From assembly GCA_002336765.1 (NCBI GenBank), contig DDES01000170.1, forward strand, positions 6,525-15,417: a DNA stretch of 8,893 bases, given 5' to 3'. Positions 1-7,009 of the stretch are shown here, in pieces. Source of the DNA: Novosphingobium sp. UBA1948 (lineage in GTDB: Bacteria > Pseudomonadota > Alphaproteobacteria > Sphingomonadales > Sphingomonadaceae). The notes under the pieces are model-generated. The model saw only the letters and a program-made list of their open reading frames with translations, made no database searches and had not been told where the DNA came from. Each line of letters begins with the position of its first letter. Positions within the stretch are counted from its first letter, which is position 1. Position numbers and translations under genes: made by a program.

Positions 1-391
1 CATACTGGTGGCTGGGGTTGAAGCGACGGGTGTGGCCGACCATGCAGGTCTTGCCGGTTTCTTGGGCAACCTTCAGCACTTCCTGCGCATCGGCCCAGCT
101 ATCGGCCAGCGGGATTTCCACCTGCACATGCTTGCCCGCCTTCATGCAGGCGACGGCCTGGGCGGCGTGCATCTGGGTGGGGGTACACAGGATCACCGCG
201 TCCACATCGTCGCGGGCCAGCGCGTCTTCCAGCTCGGTCGAGCTATGCTTGGCGCCATATTTGGCGGCCACCGCGGCGGCCTGTTCGCCGGTGCGGCTGA
301 TGATCGAGGTGATTTCAACGCCGTCGATGTTCTTCAGGCCATCGAGGTGCTTTTCGCCAAAGGCGCCAGCGCCGGCAAGAGCGATACGCAT
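1..391 (-). CDS. ligC: 4-carboxy-2-hydroxymuconate-6-semialdehyde dehydrogenase LigC (N-terminal 130 residues)
   Basis: Partial gene; the N-terminal 130 codons are present and the rest lies beyond the left edge (the SYK-6 protein is about 315 residues). In the protocatechuate 4,5-cleavage pathway this cytoplasmic NAD(P)-dependent enzyme oxidises the ring-opened semialdehyde, in its cyclic hemiacetal form, to 2-pyrone-4,6-dicarboxylate. The translation starts MRIALAGAGAFGEKH, with the Rossmann GxGxxG at residues 7-12, followed by CTPTQMHA at 69-76. At 92-94 it has EIP where most Gfo/Idh/MocA enzymes have EKP; as I recall, SYK-6 LigC has the same variant, which helps separate LigC from generic sugar dehydrogenases. 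The ATG at 391 is preceded by an AAGGAAG ribosome site. It is the last visible gene of the ligJABC-type operon, 64 nt after ligB. Confidence 0.93.
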   Translation of the reverse strand, partial: MRIALAGAGAFGEKHLDGLKNIDGVEITSIISRTGEQAAAVAAKYGAKHSSTELEDALARDDVDAVILCTPTQMHAAQAVACMKAGKHVQVEIPLADSWADAQEVLKVAQETGKTCMVGHTRRFNPSHQY

Positions 392-413
392 CAGAGTCTT
401 CCTTGCAAAAGGA

Positions 414-446
414 ACGGAGCAGCCAGCACGATGCCAGCCGCTCCGT
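414..446 (-). repeat. Intercistronic inverted repeat between ligB and ligC
   Basis: Perfect 7-bp arms, ACGGAGC at 414-420 and GCTCCGT at 440-446, enclose a 19-nt loop in the 64-nt ligB-ligC gap. In the transcript this can fold into a GC-rich hairpin just after the ligB stop. No run of U follows, and ligC with a good ribosome site comes next, so a full rho-independent terminator is unlikely. An mRNA-stabilising or partially attenuating element is possible. The arms are read directly from the sequence; the function is inferred. Confidence 0.5.
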
Positions 447-455
447 CAGGGTGGA

Positions 456-1716
<1,261 letters not shown>

Positions 1717-1739
1717 TGCTCTTCTCCCCAAAACTGTGG

Positions 1740-1773
1740 TGTCGCCCGACCGTTTGCGGCCAGCCGGGCGACA
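1740..1773 (-). repeat. Intercistronic hairpin between ligJ and ligA
   Basis: Perfect 9-bp arms, TGTCGCCCG at 1740-1748 and CGGGCGACA at 1765-1773, enclose a 16-nt loop; a small CCG/CGG stem (1750-1752 with 1757-1759) can form inside. It fills much of the 64-nt ligJ-ligA gap, starting 7 nt past the ligJ stop. The minus-strand RNA after the stem has only a weak GUUUU about 8 nt on, so this is not a canonical terminator. A stabilising hairpin or leaky attenuator separating ligJ from ligAB levels is plausible. Confidence 0.55.
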
Positions 1774-1780
1774 TAGGATC

Positions 1781-2806
1781 TTACAGACCGCGCGCCTTCA
1801 ACTTGGCATCCAGACGCGGGAACACGCGGCGGGCATTGCCTTCGAAGATTGCATGACGCTCGGCATCCGAAATATCGAGCGCGTCGACGTAGCGCTTGGT
1901 ATCGTCGAAATAGAAACCGGTGGTGGGATCGATCCCGCGCACCGCGCCGACCATCTCGCTGCCGAACAGGATGTTCTTGTTGTCGATCACATCGGCCAGC
2001 AGGTTGATGCCGGGCTGGTGATAGACGCAAGTGTCGAAGAAGATGTTGTTCATCAGATGCGTGTCGAGCGACGGCTTCTTGAGCATGTCGGCCAGTCCGC
2101 GATAGCGACCCCAGTGATAGGGCACCGCGCCGCCGCCATGCGGGATGATGAAGCGCAGGCTGGGAAAGCGGCTGAACAGATCGCCTTCCAGCAATTGCAT
2201 GAAGGCAATCGTATCCGCCGCGATGTAATAGCCGCCCGTGGCATGCATGGCAGGGTTGCACGAGCCCGATACGTGGATCATCGCGGGCACGTCCAGCTCG
2301 CACATCGCCTCGTAGAACGGGAACCAGTATTCATCGGTCAGCGGCGGATGCTTGAAATGGCCGCCGCCCGGATCGGGGTTGAGGTTGCAACCGATGAAGC
2401 CCAGTTCCTCGACGCAGCGGCGCAGTTCGGCGATCGAGTTGGTCAGATCCGCCTCGGGCGATTGCGGCAACATGCAGACCGGCTCGAACACGCCGGGGAA
2501 TAGACCCACCACGCGCGCGATCAGATCGTTGCAGGCCCGCGCCCAAGGCACAGCCACGCTCTGGTCGCCCACATGCGGAGCCATCGCACTGGCACGCGGG
2601 CTGAAAATGGTGAGATCGGCGCCACGTTCCTTGATAAGGCGAAGCTGATTGGCCTCGATCGTCTCGCGGATTTCATCGTCGGAAATGGCCGGATAGGCGG
2701 GCGGTGCCACCCCCGCCTTGAAGGCAGCCTTCTGCTCCTCGCGCCACGCATCATGCGCCTTGGGCAACACGGTGTAGTGCCCGTGGCAATCGATAATCAG
2801 GCTCAT
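1781..2806 (-). CDS. ligJ: 4-oxalomesaconate hydratase LigJ
   Basis: Cytoplasmic zinc-dependent hydratase of the amidohydrolase superfamily; it adds water to the oxalomesaconate isomer made by LigU, forming 4-carboxy-4-hydroxy-2-oxoadipate for LigK. The 341-residue product equals the SYK-6 LigJ length as I recall it and reads almost colinearly with it. The metal-binding HxH is at His8 and His10 (IIDCHGH), with His178 (MIHVSG) and Glu284 (FGSEMVG); these numbers agree with the Zn ligands I remember from the LigJ structure. Further family stretches are FSPRASAMAPHVGDQSVAVP around 68-87, NLNPDPGGGHFKHPPLTD at 141-158, HGGGAVPYHWGR at 223-234 and the end RVFPRLDAKLKARGL. ATG 2806 lies 4 nt after the upstream dehydrogenase stop with GGAAAGGA ahead of it, so the two are probably coupled. 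Confidence 0.96.
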   Translation of the reverse strand: MSLIIDCHGHYTVLPKAHDAWREEQKAAFKAGVAPPAYPAISDDEIRETIEANQLRLIKERGADLTIFSPRASAMAPHVGDQSVAVPWARACNDLIARVVGLFPGVFEPVCMLPQSPEADLTNSIAELRRCVEELGFIGCNLNPDPGGGHFKHPPLTDEYWFPFYEAMCELDVPAMIHVSGSCNPAMHATGGYYIAADTIAFMQLLEGDLFSRFPSLRFIIPHGGGAVPYHWGRYRGLADMLKKPSLDTHLMNNIFFDTCVYHQPGINLLADVIDNKNILFGSEMVGAVRGIDPTTGFYFDDTKRYVDALDISDAERHAIFEGNARRVFPRLDAKLKARGL

Positions 2807-2810
2807 CGCC

Positions 2811-3641
2811 CTAGTCCTTTCCCTCGATCAATCTCTCGGTCTTGCCCGCCATGTCGCGCTGGCGCAGCACGGTGCCGCGCGTCATCACCGGCTCCACACC
2901 GAGGCCAGCCAGCGTCTTGGCGCTCTCTTCCATCTCGGTTGCACGGCGAATGCCATGCGTCACCATGCGCTCGATGTTATAGGCGGCCTTCTCGGCCCAC
3001 GGCCTGGGCTTCTCGCTGGCATCAAGGCTGGAGAGCACTTCGTCCACAACGCCCGCCATCTGCGCCGCCATCATCATTTCGGCGCTCAGCGCCTCGACAC
3101 CTTTTACCATCACGCTGCGGATCATCTTGATCGCGCTGGCACGGCCCACATCCGCCCCCACGATACGCGTGTTGGTAAAGCCCGCCGCCTTGAGCAAAGC
3201 CTCCGCCTCGCCCGCCGCCGCGCCGGACAGCAACAGCGGCACCTTCATCTGCGCAGGATAGACCGGCGCCAGAATGGCCAGATCGACATAGCGACCGCCC
3301 GCCGCTTCGACTGCGCGGGCCGCCGCGCGCTTGGTTTCAGGCGCCACCGAATTGCCATCACACCACAGCGCACCTTTGGCCAGCAGCGGCGCATAAGCCT
3401 CTGCGGCAGCCAAAGCCTCGTCTGCCGTCACCAACGAGATGACCATACGCGCCGCGCCCAGCGACGACGCCGCTTCGCCCGCGGCAAGCCCCAGCGCCAA
3501 AGCCTGTGCCTTGCGATCCGCCTTGCGCTCCACCACGGCAACCGGCGCCCGCCAGCAGCCGCCGCGCGCGAAAGCCTCGCCCGCCTCGCCAAAACCGACA
3601 AGGACCAGACCCGCGATGCTAGAGGAAGATGATTCGATCAT
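2811..3641 (-). CDS. NAD(P)-binding beta-hydroxyacid-dehydrogenase-like protein with DUF1932-type C-terminus
   Basis: First gene of the minus-strand lig operon; the substrate is not known to me. The 276-residue product has an N-terminal Rossmann segment with GFGEAG at 16-21, then MVISLVTADEAL, LWCDGNSVAP at 92-101 (like the DxNSxSP pattern of 3-hydroxyisobutyrate/6-phosphogluconate dehydrogenases), and GRASAIKMIRS at 166-176, where Lys172 aligns with the catalytic lysine of that superfamily. The C-terminal third looks like the short DUF1932 domain. I chose ATG 3641, 15 residues before the Rossmann glycines; an in-frame TTG at 3677 is a poorer choice. A GGAGGG lies rather far (14 nt) upstream of 3641, so the start is less certain than for other genes. 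Only 4 nt separate it from ligJ, implying co-transcription and a role near 4-oxalomesaconate metabolism. The oxidoreductase class is well supported; the reaction is open. Confidence 0.85.
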   Translation of the reverse strand: MIESSSSSIAGLVLVGFGEAGEAFARGGCWRAPVAVVERKADRKAQALALGLAAGEAASSLGAARMVISLVTADEALAAAEAYAPLLAKGALWCDGNSVAPETKRAAARAVEAAGGRYVDLAILAPVYPAQMKVPLLLSGAAAGEAEALLKAAGFTNTRIVGADVGRASAIKMIRSVMVKGVEALSAEMMMAAQMAGVVDEVLSSLDASEKPRPWAEKAAYNIERMVTHGIRRATEMEESAKTLAGLGVEPVMTRGTVLRQRDMAGKTERLIEGKD

Positions 3642-3698
3642 GGTGCCCGACCTGCCCTCCGCGCGCCCTCGCGCCAAATCGGAACTGGCCTGACCTCA

Positions 3699-3712
3699 TA
3701 AGATAAAGCTAA
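3699..3712. promoter_or_regulatory. Candidate LysR-type (LigR-like) binding box
   Basis: TAAG-N6-CTAA, with T3699 and A3711 forming T-N11-A. Over 15 positions including the following T it shares 11 with the box at 6227-6241 in the other divergent promoter region. Both are short AT-rich islands upstream of lig operons, so a shared regulator (the LysR protein of this window) is a reasonable inference. Binding is not demonstrated. Confidence 0.45.
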
Positions 3713-3714
3713 TC

Positions 3715-3727
3715 CTGTTTTAAACAG
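3715..3727. promoter_or_regulatory. 13-bp palindrome CTGTTT-T-AAACAG, candidate operator
   Basis: Perfect 6-bp inverted arms around a single central base, immediately beside the LysR-like box. It is too short and too central in a divergent region to be a terminator. The factor is not identified; it may be part of an extended LysR site or a separate operator. Confidence 0.4.
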
Positions 3728-3756
3728 TGCGCCGGAAAGGCCCTGCGCGCCCTATT

Positions 3757-3770
3757 TTGATCGCCATCAA
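3757..3770. promoter_or_regulatory. FNR/FixK-type site TTGAT-N4-ATCAA
   Basis: Exact match to the consensus palindrome for Crp/FNR-family oxygen regulators (FNR, Anr, FnrL, FixK): TTGAT, CGCC spacer, ATCAA. It is centred about 83 bp upstream of the second-dioxygenase start and about 122 bp upstream of the minus-strand operon start. If it activates the plus-strand promoter from the usual -41.5 position, transcription would begin near 3805. All ten specified bases match; regulation is inferred. Confidence 0.55.
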
Positions 3771-3846
3771 GAAACCACACCACCTTTGCCCGCACCCCAC
3801 GCGCATCAGGCCAGCCCATCGGGCACAGGGCCGGGAAAGGACCGCC

Positions 3847-4236
3847 ATGACAGAGCACGCCTCCCCCATACCGGGCACCACATTGTTTGACGGCAAGGCC
3901 GCACAGGCCGGCTTCGAACTCAACGCCATGTGCTATTCGTTCAACGAAAAAGCCAATCGCGACGCCTTCCTCGCCGACGAGGAGGCCTATTGCGACAGCT
4001 ATAAGCTGACGCCCGAACAGCGCGCGGCGGTGAAGGCGCGCGATGTGCTGGCGATGATCGCGGCAGGCGGCAATGCCTATTACCTTGCCAAGCTGGCGGG
4101 CATTTTCGGCCTGAACATGCAGGATCTCGGCGCGATGCAGACGGGCGTCAGCACCGATGCCTTCAAAGCCATGCTGCTGTCGCAGGGGCGCGGCGCAACC
4201 TATGAAACCGCCTTTAAGGAGATGACCCATGGCTGA
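3847..4236 (+). CDS. Second LigA-like extradiol dioxygenase small (alpha) subunit
   Basis: A 129-residue paralogue of LigA encoded with its own LigB-like partner. Family marks are IPGTTLFDGKAAQAGFELN near the N-terminus, ANRDAFLADEEAYCDSYKL at 36-54, the RD pair at 65-66, and GGNAYYLAKLAG at 74-85. In an ungapped alignment anchored on the GGN motif, Met91 replaces LigA Phe102 (SYK-6 Phe103), the residue tied to substrate choice near ring C5. It also lacks the GGRSPxGxRSIKGGY end of LigA. ATG 3847 follows GGAAAGGA at good spacing; an upstream in-frame start at 3727 would run through the control elements and adds no family sequence. Its stop overlaps the next start within ATGGCTGA. Likely substrates are protocatechuate, gallate or 3-O-methylgallate; the sequence does not decide among them. 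Confidence 0.9.
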   Translation: MTEHASPIPGTTLFDGKAAQAGFELNAMCYSFNEKANRDAFLADEEAYCDSYKLTPEQRAAVKARDVLAMIAAGGNAYYLAKLAGIFGLNMQDLGAMQTGVSTDAFKAMLLSQGRGATYETAFKEMTHG

Positions 4237-5068
4237 AATCGTCGGCGCCTATTTCACCAGCCATGTGCCCGCCATCGGCGGCGCGATCCACAAGGGGCTT
4301 CAGGGCGATCCCTATTGGAAGCCCTTCTTCGATGGCTTTCCCCGCGTGCATGAGTGGCTGGGGCAGGTGAAGCCCGATGTGGCCATCGTGTTCAACAACG
4401 ATCACGGGCTCAACTTCTTCCTCGACACCATGCCGACCTTTGCCGTGGGCGCGGCGGCGGAATACCACAATGCCGACGAAGGTTGGGGCCTGCCGCTCTA
4501 CAAACCGTTCGCGGGCCATCCGGAACTGAGCTGGCACCTGATCAACAGTCTGGTGGAGGACGAGTTCGACATCACCACCTGCCAGAAGATGCTGGTGGAC
4601 CATGCGCTCTCGATCCCGTTTGAACTGGCGTGGCCCGATTGCGAGGCATGGCCGGTGAAGCTGGTGCCTTTCGGCATCAACACGGTGCAGCATCCCCTGC
4701 CCTCGGCCAAGCGCTGCCTCGCGCTGGGGCGCGCGGTGAACAGGGCGCTGCAAAACTGGCAGGGCAACGAGCGCATCGTCATCATCGGCACCGGCGGTCT
4801 GTCACACCAGTTGGACGGCGAACGCGCGGGCTTCATGAATCAGGACTATGACCGCTTTTGCCTCGACCATCTGGCCAGCGACCCCGACGCGCTGACCGAC
4901 CATTCGATCCACGAGATCGTGCGTCTGGCCGGCACGCAGGGCGTGGAAATCCTCAACTGGATCGCCGCGCGCGGCGCGCTGGGCGATGCGGCCACCGAAA
5001 TCCACCGCAACTATCACCTGCCGATTTCGAACACGGCGGCGGCCACTGTCCTGCTCGAACCGGCCTGA
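4229..5068 (+). CDS. Second LigB-like extradiol dioxygenase large (beta, catalytic) subunit
   Basis: A 279-residue Fe(II) type II extradiol ring-cleavage subunit, clearly paralogous to the LigB at 456-1298 but diverged. Iron-ligand positions His12 (FTSH), His59 (FNNDH) and Glu240 (TQGVE), the base His193 (GTGGLSHQ), and His125 plus Ser267-Asn268 of the carboxylate region fall at the same residue numbers as in LigB. It should therefore be active on a carboxylated catechol. Differences around the pocket include FNNDHGLNFFLDTMPTFAVG against Lig[20 protein letters not shown]. Fused gallate dioxygenases (DesB/GalA type, roughly 420 residues) carry small and large parts in one chain; here they are separate genes. 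AAGGAG at 4216-4221 precedes the ATG, which overlaps the small-subunit stop by 8 nt. The stop abuts the stop of the convergent LysR gene with no gap. Confidence 0.92.
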   Translation: MAEIVGAYFTSHVPAIGGAIHKGLQGDPYWKPFFDGFPRVHEWLGQVKPDVAIVFNNDHGLNFFLDTMPTFAVGAAAEYHNADEGWGLPLYKPFAGHPELSWHLINSLVEDEFDITTCQKMLVDHALSIPFELAWPDCEAWPVKLVPFGINTVQHPLPSAKRCLALGRAVNRALQNWQGNERIVIIGTGGLSHQLDGERAGFMNQDYDRFCLDHLASDPDALTDHSIHEIVRLAGTQGVEILNWIAARGALGDAATEIHRNYHLPISNTAAATVLLEPA

Positions 5069-6217
5069 TTATCCGCCTGCCGTCACCGCCTCCAGTTCGG
5101 CGATAAAGTCGCGCTGGACAGTGGTGGGCATCCAGCTTGAGCGCGTGGTCACACCGATCACGCGCTCAAGCCCTTCGGGGGCAGGCGCGATCAGGGTCAA
5201 CCATCGGGCCTCCAGTTCCACCGCCACCTGATCGGGCGAGAGGAAGGTCAGCGCGTCGGAATCGATCAGGATCTGGCGGATCGTCATCACCGAACCGGAT
5301 TCGACCAGAATCGGCGGCTGGGCCAGCCCCGCGCGGGCAAACATCTCTTCCCACGCCATCCGCAGCGGCGCGCCCGGTTGCGGCACGATCCACGGATAGC
5401 GTGCCTGCTCCTCCAGCGCGGCCTGCCCTCCTGCCAGCGGATGCCTCTCCCGCGCGAAAACCGCTGGCCGGTCGCGGAACAATTCGCCCTGCACCAGATC
5501 CGGCTCCTGCAAGGGCAGGCGCAGCGCCCCCACCATCAGATCGACCGCCCCGTTGCGCAAAGGTTCGATCAATTCATCGCGCGAACCCTCGACAATGCGC
5601 AGCCGCACCTGCGGATGGCGGCGCACAAAGCGCGCCACGGCGGCCGGCAACACCCGCGCCCGCGACAGAGGCATGGCGCCGATAACCAGTTGCCGCGTTT
5701 CCACCCCGCGCATCGCGGCGAGTTCGGCCAGCGCGGTTACCATTTCCAGCCGCGCCAGCCGCAGCGAGCGCACCAGCCCCCGCCCCGCCTCGGTGAGCGC
5801 GATAGCCTTGCCCTGCCGCACCACCAGTTGCCGCCGCAGCGACAGCGCCAGATCCTGCACCGCGCGATGCAGTGTGGGCAGCGACAGGCCGGTGGCCTGC
5901 GCCGCGCCCGCATAGGAACCGGTATCGGCGAGCGCCAGCAAGGCCCGCATCCGCGCCGTGGTGATCTGGGGCGAGGGAATATGCGTCTGCATCGCGGCAA
6001 AACGCGGGATCAGCGCGCGGGCCACATCGGTCTGCACCATGCCATTATGACGCCGTTCGAACAGCGGCGCCCCCAACTGCCGCTCCAGCCGACCCAAAGC
6101 CTGTGTTATAGCCGGTTGGGTCAGATTCACCGCCTCGGCGGCGGCATTCATCGTGCCCAGCTCGGCAATTTGCACGGTTGCCGCCACATGGCGCAAATTG
6201 AAATCCCAGACTTCCAT
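5069..6217 (-). CDS. LysR-type regulator with tandem N-terminal helix-turn-helix domains, probable lig regulator
   Basis: Probable transcriptional regulator of the flanking catabolic operons. At 382 residues it is about 80 longer than a usual LysR protein, and the excess is a second DNA-binding domain. The first HTH spans about 7-63 (AELGTMNAAAEAVNLTQPAI, then LERQLGAPLFER). The second spans about 87-147 (LADTGSYAGAAQATGLSLP, then LTEAGRGLV). The periplasmic-binding-like effector domain runs from about 173 to 378. ATG 6217 gives a full first HTH; its ribosome site is weak. Divergent placement next to ligK matches the SYK-6 LigR arrangement as I remember it, and LigR there responds to protocatechuate or gallate. 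I leave the symbol empty because I am not certain that LigR has the double HTH. Autoregulation through the box at 6227-6240 is likely by analogy. Confidence 0.9.
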   Translation of the reverse strand: MEVWDFNLRHVAATVQIAELGTMNAAAEAVNLTQPAITQALGRLERQLGAPLFERRHNGMVQTDVARALIPRFAAMQTHIPSPQITTARMRALLALADTGSYAGAAQATGLSLPTLHRAVQDLALSLRRQLVVRQGKAIALTEAGRGLVRSLRLARLEMVTALAELAAMRGVETRQLVIGAMPLSRARVLPAAVARFVRRHPQVRLRIVEGSRDELIEPLRNGAVDLMVGALRLPLQEPDLVQGELFRDRPAVFARERHPLAGGQAALEEQARYPWIVPQPGAPLRMAWEEMFARAGLAQPPILVESGSVMTIRQILIDSDALTFLSPDQVAVELEARWLTLIAPAPEGLERVIGVTTRSSWMPTTVQRDFIAELEAVTAGG

Positions 6218-6226
6218 GCGCTGATC

Positions 6227-6240
6227 TTAGCAAAAACTAA
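6227..6240. promoter_or_regulatory. Candidate LysR-type binding box in the regulator-ligK divergent promoter
   Basis: TTAG-CAAAAA-CTAA is a perfect 4-bp inverted repeat with 6-nt spacer and holds T-N11-A (T6228, A6240). It lies 84 nt before the ligK start and about 10 nt from the regulator start, placement suited to ligK activation and self-repression. The 107-bp gap 6218-6324 holds no other element I can name apart from the ligK ribosome site AGAAGAGG (6311-6318). Confidence 0.5.
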
Positions 6241-6324
6241 TGAGCGCGCCAGCCTTTCGTTTTCCCCTGCCCAGCCCCTTGCGCCATCCCGCAAGCCTAT
6301 CAACCGGACCAGAAGAGGTGTCTC

Positions 6325-6996
6325 ATGGGTGTTGTCGTCCAGAATATCGAACGCGCGGATCTCGCGGTGATTGACGGTCTGGCGCAGGCGGGCGTGGCCA
6401 CCGTGCATGAGGCGCAGGGCCGCAAGGGTCTGCTGGCCAGCTATATGCGCCCGATCTATCCCCGCGCGCGCATTGCCGGCAGCGCCGTCACGATCAGCGC
6501 CGCGCCCGGCGACAACTGGATGGTGCATGTCGCCATCGAGCAGTTGAAGGAAGGCGATATTCTGGTGCTCGCCCCCACCAGCCCTTGCGAGGATGGCTAT
6601 TTCGGCGATCTGCTGGCCACCAGCGCGATGGCGCGCAAGTGCCGCGGTCTGGTGATCGATGCGGGCGTACGCGATGTGCGCGATCTGACCGAGATGGGCT
6701 TTCCCGTATGGTCCAAGGCGGTTTACGCGCAGGGCACGGTGAAAAACACGCTGGGCAGCGTCAACGTGCCGATCATCTGCGCCAACCAGTTGGTGAATGC
6801 GGGCGATGTGATCGTGGCCGATGACGATGGTGTCTGCGTGGTGCGCCGCGAAGAAGCCGCCGACGTGCTGGCCAAAGCGCAGGCGCGCGAGGCCAACGAG
6901 GCCGACAAGCGGGCCCAACTGGCCGCCGGTGTACTGGGCCTCGACATCTACAAGATGCGCGAGCGTCTGGAGAAGGAAGGCTTGAAGTACATTTGA
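6325..6996 (+). CDS. ligK: 4-carboxy-4-hydroxy-2-oxoadipate (CHA/HMG) aldolase LigK
   Basis: Class II (divalent-metal) pyruvate aldolase with the RraA-like fold; it performs the last pathway step, splitting 4-carboxy-4-hydroxy-2-oxoadipate into pyruvate and oxaloacetate, and members usually also act on 4-hydroxy-4-methyl-2-oxoglutarate and decarboxylate oxaloacetate. The 223-residue product contains the diagnostic D-x20-R-D motif: Asp95 (FGDLLA), then Arg116-Asp117 ([10 protein letters not shown]). [14 protein letters not shown] at 23-36 and [19 protein letters not shown] at 60-78 agree with the family. ATG 6325 follows AGAAGAGG at 6-nt spacing. First gene of ligK-ligU-ligI, 13 nt before ligU, the order I recall from SYK-6 (ligK-orf1-ligI). 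Confidence 0.96.
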   Translation: MGVVVQNIERADLAVIDGLAQAGVATVHEAQGRKGLLASYMRPIYPRARIAGSAVTISAAPGDNWMVHVAIEQLKEGDILVLAPTSPCEDGYFGDLLATSAMARKCRGLVIDAGVRDVRDLTEMGFPVWSKAVYAQGTVKNTLGSVNVPIICANQLVNAGDVIVADDDGVCVVRREEAADVLAKAQAREANEADKRAQLAAGVLGLDIYKMRERLEKEGLKYI

Positions 6997-7009
6997 GGGG
7001 CGTGATCCG

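Larger units (their letters stand above)
3642..3846. promoter_or_regulatory. Divergent control region between the ligJABC-type operon and the second dioxygenase operon
   Basis: This 205-bp gene-free stretch must hold promoters for both divergent operons. Its centre (about 3694-3770) contains AT-rich patches in otherwise very GC-rich DNA. Three operator-like elements lie there in order: a LysR-type T-N11-A box, a 13-bp palindrome and an exact FNR-type palindrome. I cannot assign -35/-10 hexamers with confidence in either direction. A GGAAAGGA ribosome site (3834-3841) precedes the plus-strand gene. Confidence 0.75.

Noticed and set aside
1740..1773. Rho-independent terminator between ligJ and ligA
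   Set aside because: The stem is good, but only a short, displaced GUUUU follows, the loop is 16 nt, and ligA follows at once with no obvious promoter of its own. I list it as an intercistronic hairpin instead.
3727..3846. Upstream in-frame extension of the second small subunit (start at 3727)
   Set aside because: The added 40 residues are not LigA-like and would read through the FNR-type palindrome. ATG 3847 has a well-spaced ribosome site.
4229..5068. Fused gallate dioxygenase (DesB/GalA type) broken by a frameshift
   Set aside because: In DesB/GalA the LigB-like part precedes the LigA-like part. Here the small subunit comes first, both frames are intact with their own start and ribosome sites, and the 8-nt ATGGCTGA overlap is normal coupling; ligU-ligI has the same kind of overlap.
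5378..6370. Plus-strand open frame (330 codons) opposite the LysR gene
   Set aside because: The opposite strand encodes a coherent LysR protein. This frame is rich in Arg, Gln, Pro and His, resembles no family I know, and runs across the divergent promoter and the ligK start.
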